Source: Flavobacterium sp. HJJ (lineage in GTDB: Bacteria > Bacteroidota > Bacteroidia > Flavobacteriales > Flavobacteriaceae). From it: a DNA stretch of 64,000 bases. A program made the position numbers and the translations under genes. Location: the NCBI RefSeq assembly GCF_015351475.1, contig NZ_JADKPR010000011.1:88497-152496 (forward strand), given 5' to 3'. The notes beneath the pieces were generated by a model. It saw only the letters and a program-made list of their open reading frames with translations. It was not told the origin of the DNA and did not search any database. Below are positions 37,621 to 46,900 of this stretch, piece by piece. Position 1 is the first letter of the stretch, and each line of letters starts with the position of its first letter.

Positions 37621-37645
37621 AGTTTTATAGTTTTTATAAAGGCAG

Positions 37646-37676
37646 AAGAGAGCCATTTTAGGTTCTCTTTTGTTTT
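37646..37676. terminator. dgt / DUF3078 convergent terminator
   Basis: AAGAGAGCC (37646-37654) pairs with GGTTCTCTT (37661-37669), one G-T pair, then a T-rich run reaching the end of the convergent gene. Confidence 0.7.
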
Positions 37677-38691
37677 AAAAAGCATATTCCAATCCGATTC
37701 CCAGTACTTGTTTTAGCTGTACTTTAGGTCCTTCGTTAATTTTAACGCCATTTTCTTCTTTAATGACATCGATATCTTCATCATAAACTAAATTGAAGCC
37801 AATGTTTGCTTTTACATAGTCATTTACTTTTAAATCGGCCAAAGCCTGCCAATCAACATCAATATTGCCAAAATTATGAAGGTAATCCGTGTATAAGATT
37901 AAGCGGTTTTTTAGGTAAATATTGTTGAAAATTTCTCTTTCAAAAGAACAGGTTGCCAAGATACCAAGCTCTGTTTTGGAGCGCTGTCCATTTTCGATTA
38001 AAATTCCTTGTGCATCATAAACAGCTTTTTTTACACCATATGCACCTTGATCCGCTAAGGTTTGGTCGAGGACAAGCGTGCTTTTTAAAGTTAAAGGTGA
38101 TAGATAAAGATTTAATTTCTCTTTTTTAAGAATGTATTCTGATCCTGCTCCCAAGAAAATATAAGCAGGGGCAAATGGTCTCGATATTGGATTTGTGGTA
38201 TTTGGATACTTATAACCGTTGGTAAATTGGGTGTTGAAGTTGAATTTTGCTGAGTGATACCAATTCGAATTGGGGTTATATCTATATCCATAAGTAGAAT
38301 TGAGTTTAAAAACATCATCTGTTTTTCTAAGTTCAGTTCCTTCTTGTTTGTTCATTCCATATCTGAAAATAAGTTCATTGGCCCAAACTTGATTATCATC
38401 TTTATAATCTCTTTTTAATTGACCTCTTATTAAGCCTGTTATAGCGCTTGTTCCCCCAGCACTCCAGTTGACAAATGCCATTTCTGAAATATCTGTGCCC
38501 AATATGGTTTTGTTTGTCCAATTGGAAATAGTGTCGGGTATGGCCGTAATGATGGCTGTAGACGGTGAGATGTTTTTTTTAGGTTTTACATTGGTAGTGT
38601 CAGCAACACTAGTAACTATTTTGATTTGAGTAAAACTGTGTGTGGAAAAAAACAGAAATAAGACTATAAAAAATTTAGTTAAAGTGGTCAT
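37675..38691 (-). CDS. DUF3078-like outer-membrane protein
   Basis: 338 residues with signal peptide (FFIVLFLFFSTHSF). NWSAGGTSAITGLIRGQ followed by KDDNQVWANELIFRYGMNKQEG is the pattern of the Bacteroidota DUF3078 family, and the alternating strands up to a C-terminal EYAF suggest a beta-barrel. Function unknown. Ends 5 bp or less from the dgt terminator. Confidence 0.78.
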   Translation of the reverse strand: MTTLTKFFIVLFLFFSTHSFTQIKIVTSVADTTNVKPKKNISPSTAIITAIPDTISNWTNKTILGTDISEMAFVNWSAGGTSAITGLIRGQLKRDYKDDNQVWANELIFRYGMNKQEGTELRKTDDVFKLNSTYGYRYNPNSNWYHSAKFNFNTQFTNGYKYPNTTNPISRPFAPAYIFLGAGSEYILKKEKLNLYLSPLTLKSTLVLDQTLADQGAYGVKKAVYDAQGILIENGQRSKTELGILATCSFEREIFNNIYLKNRLILYTDYLHNFGNIDVDWQALADLKVNDYVKANIGFNLVYDEDIDVIKEENGVKINEGPKVQLKQVLGIGLEYAF

Positions 38692-38730
38692 AGTAGGATA
38701 GTGGTATTTTGTGGCGCAAATTAATTAATT

Positions 38731-40512
38731 TCAACAACTTGAGAAAACTATTTCTAAACTATCAACGGAAATACTGCAATATTGTTGCAACTCATCAATT
38801 GATCCTTGTTCGATAAAGATATCTGGAATTCCCAAAACCTTTATTTTGGAAGAATAATGATACATTGCTGCAAATTCCAGAATTGCGCTTCCGAAACCAC
38901 CTTTAGTTACGCCATCTTCAATGGTTATAATGGTTTCGAATTGATCAAAAATGGTATGCAGTTCGTTTTCATCCAATGGTTTGACAAAAGCAAAATCATA
39001 ATGAGCAAATTTCTCCCGATGCTTTATTTTGGACAAAGCCAAAGTAACATTGTTGCCAATTGCACCGGCTGATAATACAGCAATTTTTGTGCCACTTTTT
39101 AAAATTTTAGCCTTTCCTATTTCAATTTGTTGATATTTGCCAAAATGTAGATTCTTCCAATCACTGATAACGCCTCTGCCTCGTGGATAACGAATAGCAA
39201 TAGGATGTCTCAATCCTAATTGTGCGGTGTATAAAATGTTTTGCAGTTCAATTTCATTTAGCGGCGCGTAAACAATCATGTTGGGAATGCATCGTAAATA
39301 TGCCAAGTCGAAAACGCCGTGATGCGTCGCGCCGTCTTCGCCAACCAAACCGGCTCTGTCCAAGCAAAAAATAACGGGTAAATTTTGTAAAGCCACATCG
39401 TGTATCACCTGATCGTAGGCGCGTTGTAGGAAAGTAGAATAAATATTGCAATACACAATCATTCCCTGTGTGGCCATTCCGGCGGATAATGTTACGGCGT
39501 GCTGTTCTGCAATTCCAACATCAAAGGCACGTTTCGGGAAAGCGTCCATCATGAATTTCAACGAACTGCCAGAAGGCATGGCCGGCGTGATTCCGACGAT
39601 TTTTTCGTTCTTTTTGGCCAAATCCAAAATGGTTAAACCAAAAACATCCTGATATTTCGGAGGTAAATGTTCTTCGTGTTTCGGAATAATTTCTCCTGTT
39701 GTGGCGTCAAATTTGCCTGGAGCATGATACTTCACCTGATTTTCTTCGGCCTGTTGAAGGCCTTTGCCTTTGGTGGTGATAAGGTGCAAGAATTTTGGAC
39801 CTTTTATTTTTTGCAGGCGTTTCAGTTCTTTTATTACTGCAAAAATATCATTTCCATCAATTGGTCCCGAATAATTGAAATTCAGTGACCGAATCATATT
39901 ATTCTGCTTCGGATTTTTTCCTTCTTTTACCGAAGTGAGGTATTTTTTGAGAGCACCAACGCTCGGATCAATTCCGATGGCGTTGTCATTGAGAATCACC
40001 AATAAATTGGCATCGGTAACTCCGGCGTGATTCAGTCCTTCAAATGCCATTCCTGAGGCAATTGAAGCATCACCAATAACCGCTACATGTTGTTTCTCGA
40101 AATCTCTTTTCAAATTCGAAGCAATCGCCATTCCTAAAACTGCTGAAATGGAAGTGGAAGAGTGGCCTACGCCAAAAGTGTCGTAAATACTTTCGCTTCG
40201 TCTCGGAAAACCCGAAATGCCGTTCAATTGGCGGTTGGTATGAAAAATGGTTCTTCTCTCGGTCAAGATTTTATGTCCGTAGGCTTGATGTCCCACATCC
40301 CAAACCAATAAATCTTCCGGAGTATTGAAAACATAATGTAAAGCAATAGTCAATTCAACCACACCGAGACTGGCGCCAAGATGACCTTCTTTGGTGGCAA
40401 CAATATTGATGATAAAATCCCTCAATTCCTGAGCCAATTGCGGAAGTTGCGCTTCGTCAAGCTGGCGTAAATCGGTTGGGGAGTAGATATGTTCGAGTAA
40501 GTTGCTTTTCAT
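38731..40512 (-). CDS. dxs: 1-Deoxy-D-xylulose-5-phosphate synthase
   Basis: First enzyme of the non-mevalonate isoprenoid pathway; condenses pyruvate and glyceraldehyde 3-phosphate using thiamine diphosphate. 593 residues. ThDP/Mg site GDASIASGMAFEGLNHAG with NDN, transketolase-type FDVGIAEQHAVTLSAGMA, and C-terminal TIEDGVTKGGFGSAI. Slightly short for the family but complete, as is common in flavobacteria. Same strand as the DUF3078 gene, 39 bp upstream of it. Confidence 0.96.
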   Translation of the reverse strand: MKSNLLEHIYSPTDLRQLDEAQLPQLAQELRDFIINIVATKEGHLGASLGVVELTIALHYVFNTPEDLLVWDVGHQAYGHKILTERRTIFHTNRQLNGISGFPRRSESIYDTFGVGHSSTSISAVLGMAIASNLKRDFEKQHVAVIGDASIASGMAFEGLNHAGVTDANLLVILNDNAIGIDPSVGALKKYLTSVKEGKNPKQNNMIRSLNFNYSGPIDGNDIFAVIKELKRLQKIKGPKFLHLITTKGKGLQQAEENQVKYHAPGKFDATTGEIIPKHEEHLPPKYQDVFGLTILDLAKKNEKIVGITPAMPSGSSLKFMMDAFPKRAFDVGIAEQHAVTLSAGMATQGMIVYCNIYSTFLQRAYDQVIHDVALQNLPVIFCLDRAGLVGEDGATHHGVFDLAYLRCIPNMIVYAPLNEIELQNILYTAQLGLRHPIAIRYPRGRGVISDWKNLHFGKYQQIEIGKAKILKSGTKIAVLSAGAIGNNVTLALSKIKHREKFAHYDFAFVKPLDENELHTIFDQFETIITIEDGVTKGGFGSAILEFAAMYHYSSKIKVLGIPDIFIEQGSIDELQQYCSISVDSLEIVFSSC

Positions 40513-40558
40513 TATTATTAAAAAAGCGAATTTACGGTTTTAAATTTAAAGTTTTGTG

Positions 40559-40676
40559 GCCACGAATTCACGAATGAAATAAATTCTAAGCTTTTTGATG
40601 GCACAAATTTTAATTCTGATTGTGATTCGTATTATTTTCAATTATAAAAAGTATAATTAATTCGTGAATTCGTGGC
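40559..40676. repeat. Inverted repeat with perfect 17-bp ends
   Basis: GCCACGAATTCACGAAT at 40559-40575 and its exact reverse complement at 40660-40676 bracket 84 bp. Non-coding and MITE-like in form, between dxs and fic. Confidence 0.75.
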
Positions 40677-40688
40677 TAAAAAGAAAAT

Positions 40689-40759
40689 GAGGCAATTATT
40701 TTAGCTAATCGCCTCAAAAAATTACTATATTTGAGGCGAATAATCTATTTAATTGCCTC
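40689..40759 (+). promoter_or_regulatory. fic promoter with twin GAGGC inverted repeats
   Basis: Two 27-bp sites, 40689-40715 (GAGGCAATTA-N7-TAATCGCCTC) and 40733-40759 (GAGGCGAATA-N7-TAATTGCCTC), have the same arm and spacer lengths and lie 44 bp apart. A -7 box TATATTTG (40726-40733) sits between them, and the second site ends directly at the ATG. A dimer bound here would block initiation. Confidence 0.75.
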
Positions 40760-41866
40760 ATGAACTACAATTGGCAACTTCCGAATTGGCCTAAATTTAT
40801 ATTTAACGATTCCGTTTTGGACTTGTTATGTGTGGATTTTGCATTAGAAACAGGCGAATTAAAAGGACTTGTAGATTCATTGTCAGGTGCGATTCAGCAG
40901 GAAACCATTTTGCAGTTTATGATTGCGGAGGCGATTAAAACTTCGGAGATAGAAGGGGAATTTTATAGCAGACAAGATGTAATGTCCTCCATCAAGAAAA
41001 ATTTAGGCATTACTGATGCTATTAGTCAAATTAGGGACAAAAATGCCCAAGGTGTCGGAAAACTGATGGTACAGGTTCGTAATTCCTATGCTGAAAAATT
41101 GACCGAGAGTACCATTAAAGATTGGCATGCCACTCTTATGGAATTTTCTAAGCATATTAGCGTAGGAGAGTATAGATCAGGAAGTGAACCTATGCAGATT
41201 GTTTCTGGTTCTTTTGGTAAAGAAATTATTCATTTTGAAGCACCGTCTTCCAATGATGTTCCTGCCGAAATGAAGAAATTCATTAATTGGTATAATGATT
41301 TTGAAATAAAGCCTACTGACATTAAAAATGCACTGATCAAAACTTCGATATCGCATCTTTATTTTGAAAGTATTCACCCTTTTGAAGACGGAAACGGAAG
41401 AATTGGCAGGGCTATTGCCGAAAAATGCCTTTCGGAGTCTTTGAACCGACCTGTATTAATGAGTATTTCAAGCATTATCGAACAAAATAAAAAGGGTTAC
41501 TACGAATCCCTGAAACAGGCGCAACGAACCCTCAAAATTACGGATTGGATTTTATATTTTTCCACATTGATTTTAGAATCTCAAAAAAGTGCGAAACAAA
41601 CAGTACTTTTCACACTGAGCAAAACCAAATTTATGGACAAGTTCAAAAGTCAGATGAACGAAAGACAAGCAAAGGCCGTTTTGAAAATGTTTGAAAACGG
41701 AGTTTCCGGTTTTGAAGGAGGCATGACAGCCATAAAATATGTTTCCATCACAAAAACCTCAAGAGCAACCGCCACAAGAGATTTGCAGGATTTGACCGAA
41801 AAAAGTATTTTAATTCCAAAAGGTGGAGGGAGAAGTGTATCTTATGATTTGAATTTAGGGTACTAG
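40760..41866 (+). CDS. Autoinhibited Fic-domain AMPylase-like protein with C-terminal HTH
   Basis: 368 residues. N-terminal NYNWQLPNWPKF is DUF4172-like; the inhibitory-helix motif TSEIEG (residues 61-66) fits a class II Fic protein; the catalytic motif HPFEDGNGR (206-214) is complete. The C-terminal 60 residues (VSITKTSRATATRDLQDLTEKSIL) form a winged helix. Fic enzymes transfer AMP or other nucleotide moieties to proteins; target unknown. The twin inverted repeats at its start fit autorepression through the HTH. Confidence 0.88.
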   Translation: MNYNWQLPNWPKFIFNDSVLDLLCVDFALETGELKGLVDSLSGAIQQETILQFMIAEAIKTSEIEGEFYSRQDVMSSIKKNLGITDAISQIRDKNAQGVGKLMVQVRNSYAEKLTESTIKDWHATLMEFSKHISVGEYRSGSEPMQIVSGSFGKEIIHFEAPSSNDVPAEMKKFINWYNDFEIKPTDIKNALIKTSISHLYFESIHPFEDGNGRIGRAIAEKCLSESLNRPVLMSISSIIEQNKKGYYESLKQAQRTLKITDWILYFSTLILESQKSAKQTVLFTLSKTKFMDKFKSQMNERQAKAVLKMFENGVSGFEGGMTAIKYVSITKTSRATATRDLQDLTEKSILIPKGGGRSVSYDLNLGY

Positions 41867-41882
41867 AGTTTTAAAACTTAGA

Positions 41883-42800
41883 TTAATCATTTTTAAATTT
41901 GGAAATTCGTTCAAGCTTGATAGTGTCAATCTTGGGGATAATTTTGGTTCTAAAAAAAGATTTTTTAATAGTGTCCGATTTGATTGTAACAAATAATTGA
42001 AATTTGCAATTCTTTTTTTTTCCATTTTCTTCACCAGGATACCATTTTTTTGAGTCGCTTAATATTCTTATGAGTTCTTCTTTTGTACCGAATCCTAAAT
42101 CCTTTGAGACATTTATTGAATCTAATTTGCCGTTTTTCGCAATGACAAAAGTAGCAATCAATGTGTCATTTAGATGTTTTGATTTTTTTGAAAAATTAAA
42201 ATTTTCTTTGATGTATTTATTGAAGTTTTTTATTCCTCCAAGGTATTCAGGATATATACTAAATCCGATGCCTCCATATATTGTATTGTCTTCATAAATA
42301 ATAGGAATTTCAGTTGCACTAGTTTTGGTTGTGGTAGTGATCGATTTTTTAATTTGAGGTTTAATTTGTGTATTATTTAAAGTCTTTTTCTTATTAGGTG
42401 TCGGTTCTTTAGTGATAGTGCCTTTTACTTCGAAAGAGTCTTCAACGACTTCGATTTTTTCAATCTTTTGCTTGTTTCCGTTTTTATCGGCACAGCTAAA
42501 TAAAGTCGTTCCCATTGCTACAAATAAAGCCAATAAAAACATTTTGTGATATTGTGTTTGTGAAAATAATATCTGATTTGGGATTTGAATAGTTAAAGAA
42601 TCCAATTGTGATTTTTTAAATCTTCCGCAAACGTTGGTATGTTGCAGAAAATAAGCTTGAATTTCTTCGGGTAATTTATTGGTAAAATCAACAACATTTT
42701 TGGAACAGCTACCGCAAAAACGACCATTTTTATTTGGTGTCATTTTATTCCAATCCTCTTGGCAAGGTTCGGGAATTGTGATTTTATATTTTCTTTCCAT
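41883..42800 (-). CDS. Cys-motif N-domain, membrane helix and TonB_C-like domain protein
   Basis: 305 residues. Residues 1-60 hold CQEDWNKM and GRFCGSCSKNVVDFTNKL, a cytoplasmic Cys module common to flavobacterial membrane proteins. One membrane helix lies at about 85-105 (MFLLALFVAMGTTLFSC), then a charged linker. The C-terminal 110 residues (GFSIYPEYLGGIKNFNKYIKENFNF, FVIAKNGKLDSINVSKDLGFG) form a TonB C-terminal-like domain. A dedicated energy transducer is possible; no receptor lies beside it. Confidence 0.7.
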   Translation of the reverse strand: MERKYKITIPEPCQEDWNKMTPNKNGRFCGSCSKNVVDFTNKLPEEIQAYFLQHTNVCGRFKKSQLDSLTIQIPNQILFSQTQYHKMFLLALFVAMGTTLFSCADKNGNKQKIEKIEVVEDSFEVKGTITKEPTPNKKKTLNNTQIKPQIKKSITTTTKTSATEIPIIYEDNTIYGGIGFSIYPEYLGGIKNFNKYIKENFNFSKKSKHLNDTLIATFVIAKNGKLDSINVSKDLGFGTKEELIRILSDSKKWYPGEENGKKKNCKFQLFVTIKSDTIKKSFFRTKIIPKIDTIKLERISKFKND

Positions 42801-42889
42801 ATGCTGTGTTTATGATTTTAAAAGTAATAAAAATTGATTTAAAAGCGTATTTTTGTTTTATGATAAATATTTTCACTCAAGAATATTTA

Positions 42890-42897
42890 TAACTTTG
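42890..42897 (+). promoter_or_regulatory. -7 box TAACTTTG upstream of the 66-residue gene
   Basis: Exact TAnnTTTG match 17 nt before the ATG at 42915, supporting that the short ORF is expressed. Confidence 0.55.
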
Positions 42898-42914
42898 AAG
42901 TAAATCAGGACAGT

Positions 42915-43115
42915 ATGAATGTAGAAGTACAACGTAGAAATATTCTTAAGAATAATGATATTTATACCTATTCGACAGATGGGAAACGATTAACAGCCAC
43001 AGCATATAAAAATCATTTGGATGATATAATCAAGCTTTCGGATGCGGGAGAAGTTGGTTATACCACTGAAGAAGCCAGAAAAAAGATTGTACATCCTAAA
43101 AATTTCAAATTGTAG
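42915..43115 (+). CDS. Small protein of unknown function
   Basis: 66 residues, helical, polar, no signal peptide. It has its own -7 box and ends 16 nt before tadA, so it may be the first gene of a two-gene unit. The short length and GEVGYTTEEARKKI pattern vaguely recall antitoxin-like proteins, but nothing supports that. Confidence 0.6.
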   Translation: MNVEVQRRNILKNNDIYTYSTDGKRLTATAYKNHLDDIIKLSDAGEVGYTTEEARKKIVHPKNFKL

Positions 43116-43131
43116 TTTTTTTAAAAAATTC

Positions 43132-43575
43132 ATGATAAACATTTTCACCGACGAGTATTTTATGAAGAAAGCTTTGCAGGAAGCTGAAATGGCTTTTGAG
43201 AAAGGCGAAATTCCCGTGGGTGCTGTTGTTGTGGTGAATAACACTGTTATTGCCCGAAGCCATAATTTAACCGAATTGCTCAATGACGTTACCGCCCACG
43301 CCGAAATGCAGGCCATAACCGCATCGGCGAATTATCTCGGGGGAAAATACCTGAAAGACTGCACGCTTTACGTTACGTTGGAACCCTGCCAAATGTGTGC
43401 CGGTGCTTTATATTGGAGCCAAATTACCAAAATTGTTTATGGTGCAAGCGACGATCACCGTGGTTATGTGAAAAAGGGAACCAAACTGCATCCCAAAACT
43501 GTTGTCGTTAGCGGAGTTATGGCTGATGAGGCTTCGGAATTGATGAAAAGGTTTTTCGCTGAGAGAAGGAAGTAA
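43132..43575 (+). CDS. tadA: tRNA-adenosine deaminase-type nucleoside deaminase
   Basis: 147 residues from the ATG at 43132 (MINIFTDEYFMKKAL); the longer ORF start at 43042 reads through the previous gene in another frame. Zinc/catalytic motifs HAEMQAI and PCQMCAGAL are intact, and DEYFMKKALQEAEMAFEKGEIPVGAV is the TadA start, so A34-to-inosine editing of tRNA is the expected role. Confidence 0.88.
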   Translation: MINIFTDEYFMKKALQEAEMAFEKGEIPVGAVVVVNNTVIARSHNLTELLNDVTAHAEMQAITASANYLGGKYLKDCTLYVTLEPCQMCAGALYWSQITKIVYGASDDHRGYVKKGTKLHPKTVVVSGVMADEASELMKRFFAERRK

Positions 43576-43634
43576 AACTTTTAGCAAAACGAGATTAAAG
43601 ATTTCTTGCTAAGTTTTTTCTAAATATAATTCTC

Positions 43635-43692
43635 GCAAAGGCGCGAAGACGCAAAGAAATCCCATTATGACTTTGCGTCTTCGCGTCTTTGC
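43635..43692. repeat. Strong inverted repeat, GCGAAGACGCAAAG family (copy 2)
   Basis: A 22-nt arm at 43635-43656 (GCAAAGGCGCGAAGACG...) pairs with 43671-43692 with a single mismatch and a 14-nt loop. It belongs with the degenerate copy at 6172. The rest of the 329-bp gap 43576-43904 shows no gene. Confidence 0.8.
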
Positions 43693-43904
43693 AAGAAAAA
43701 ACCAAGGTTTAGTATGTTTATATTATGCATGATGCAGTAAAATTATCTTTAAAAAGCACCTCTAAAAAATAATTTTCGCGCAAAGAAATTTCTTCTTAAA
43801 ATTATATACATTTACTACAATATTGTACCGGTTTTGCAGTTATGATTTTTAACTGTGAGCCGTTGTCATAGTCTTCGTTCGTAACCCATTAACTCTAGAT
43901 AAAA

Positions 43905-46900
43905 GTGAAAACAAAAGGATTAATTTACGTGTTTTGTGTGTTTTTTTTGTTTCAGGCGTGTGGCCGAAAATCAGCCTCCGATTTTAATTCCGATTTTTCA
44001 TTATTTAAAGAGTATATAGTCAGTTTTACGGGGGGAATCGTCTCGGCGCAATCGGATATTCGTGTGGTTTTGGCTTTTGATAATAATAATTGGAAAGTCA
44101 ATCAGACTTTGGATAGCGATTTATTTGATATTTCTCCAAGTGTTGACGGAAAAGTCGTGGCACTTTCGAGCAATACGATTGCTTTTATCCCCGAAAAAAA
44201 GTTGGATTCGGGTACGGAATATCAGGTGATTTTGCATTTGGACAAATTGAATCCGAAAGTGACCAAAAAGAATAAAGAACTTTCTAATTTCAATTTCACG
44301 ATAAAAACCATTAAGCAGGATTTTATTGTCAATACACTCGATGTTCAGTCCTACAGCAAAGAATATCAATATTTGAATTGTGTGTTGAAAACCGCAGATA
44401 ATATGGATTTTGAAACCGCCAAAAAGTTGGTGGAAGCGGAGCATAATGGAAAAGATTTGCATCTGATTTTTGAGAAATCGAATACAGTTGGTAAAGAATT
44501 TAAATTCAGAATTGACAGTATTCAGCGGTTGGACTCTCCAAGCAATCTTGAAATTAATTTTGACGGGACTGATTATGATATGGACCAAAAAGGAACTGTC
44601 GATTTCCCGATTACGGCTCTGAATGAATTCAAAGTTTTAAAAACCGAATTGCAGGAGGGAAATAACCAAATGTTGTCGATCAATTTTTCGGAACCGTTGG
44701 AAAAAGGGCAGGATTTCAAAGGTTTGGTGGCAATTCAAAACACCAATAATTTAAAGTTTTCTACCCAAGGAAATGTGTTGAAGGTTTATTTTAACAATGA
44801 AAAAGCCCCTGAAAAATCGGTTGAAGTGGCTCCTGAAGCCGTGGCTGTAACCGAAACATCGACTGTTGCAGTTGATTCAGCTAGTGTTCCTCAGGACACG
44901 GCTTCGGTTGCAGAACCTGAAGAAGTTGTTACGGTTGCAGAACCTGAGCCTGTTGCTGTCATTTCACAAAAACTTTCGGGAGAATTACTGTTGGAAGTTT
45001 TTCAAGGGATCGAAAGCGAGTATGGCAAAAAGCTAAATGAAAATTATTCGGAGAAAATTTCATTTGACGAAATAAAACCGAACGTTCGTTTCATCAAAAA
45101 CGGAACAATTCTGCCAAGTTCGAGCAATTTAAAACTCAATTTTGAAGCGGTAAATCTTCGGGCTGTCGATGTAAAAGTGTTTAAGATTTACAAAAATAAC
45201 ATTCTCCAATTTTTGCAGGATAACGAATTAAACGGTACCAGAAATCTGAAAAGAGTGGGTCAGCCAATTGCAAAATCAACGCTTACTCTTAACGAAGGGA
45301 ATTTAGTCAATTCAAGTAAATGGAACACTTTTGCTTTGGATTTATCCAAAATTATAACTCCGGAACCGGGTGCGATTTACAGAGTAGAGTTCTCTTATAA
45401 AAAAGCCTATTCTTTATACAAATGTCAAAATTCAGAAGCTGATGACAGTGAAAATGAGGAAGAAGAAGTCGATGAGAAAGACGTGAATTATAGTCAAAAT
45501 GCCTACGATGATTACTATTATGAAGATTATGATTGGAGGGAAAGCCAAGATCCTTGCACGAATTCCTATTATTACAATGCGAGAATCGGAACTAATATTT
45601 TGGCATCCGATGTTGGGGTTATTGCTAAAAGAGGCGAAAACAAATCGTATTTATTTGCGGTAAGCAACATCATTACAACCGAACCGATTGCCAATGCAAG
45701 AGTGGATTTGTACAGTTTCCAACAACAAAAATTAGCAACGGTAGCGACTAGCAGTGAAGGGATTGCAAGTTTTCAGTTGGATACATTTGCCTATTTTGCG
45801 ATTGTCACTTATGGAACGCAGTCAACTTATGTTCGATTGGATGACGGAAATTCATTGTCGGTGAGTAATTTTAATGTGTCCGGTGAAACTTTGCAAAAAG
45901 GTCTCAAAGGTTTTATTTATGGAGAACGAGGGGTTTGGAGACCGGGAGATAATTTGTATTTGTCCTTTATTTTGAATGATGCTTCGAATAAACTTCCGTT
46001 GGGACATCCGATTAAATTCAGATTGAGTGATCCCAATGGAAAAGTCACATATCAGACGGTTCAAAAAATGAATGAATGGAATCACTATGCTTTTACTGTT
46101 CCCACAGAAGCTGATGCTCCAACCGGAAATTGGGAAGCGATGGTCAGTGTCGGCGGTGCCAAGTTTTACAAAAGCATCAAAATTGAAACCATCAAACCGA
46201 ATCGTTTGAAAATTAAAAATACTTTCAAAAGAGCGATGCTTTCGTCTTCGTATCCAAATACAAGTAATCTAGAAGTGACGTGGCTTCACGGGGCTGTGGC
46301 CAAAAATTTGAATGTCGAAATGCAGGCTAAGTTTTCGCCACAAACAACAACTTTTAAGAATTTCGAAAAATTTACTTTTGATGATTTGGTGCGCCAATTT
46401 AGTACTGAGGAAATTACTGTTTTTTCGGGTAAATTGGATGCCAACGGAAAAGCAAGTACGGCTATAAACCCCAAAATACAGGGAGTTTCACCGGGTATGC
46501 TGAAAGCTTCGTTTATCACAAAAGTGTATGAGGAAGGTGGCGATTTCAGTACCGATGTTATTTCGACAGCCTATTCCCCGTTCAATACTTATGTGGGGAT
46601 TAAATCGCCGGAACTCAGCAAATACGGGATGCTCGAAACCCGTAAAGTGAATCAGTTTGATATTGTTACCGTTGATGAAAACGGACGACCAAAGTCGGTT
46701 AAAAATCTTGAAGTGAAAATCTATAAGGTAGAATGGCGTTGGTGGTGGGATGCATCAAGCGATAATTTGTCCAATTATAATTCGGATAATGCGACGACTT
46801 CGTATAAAACCTTTAGAGTAAATACCGATGCCAACGGAAGAGGGGCAGTACGGTTTGCATTGACTGATGAAGAATGGGGCCGTTATTTGATTCGGGTTTC

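Noticed and set aside
43042..43131. N-terminal extension of TadA
   Set aside because: It overlaps the 66-residue gene in another frame; the family starts near MINIFTDEYFM.
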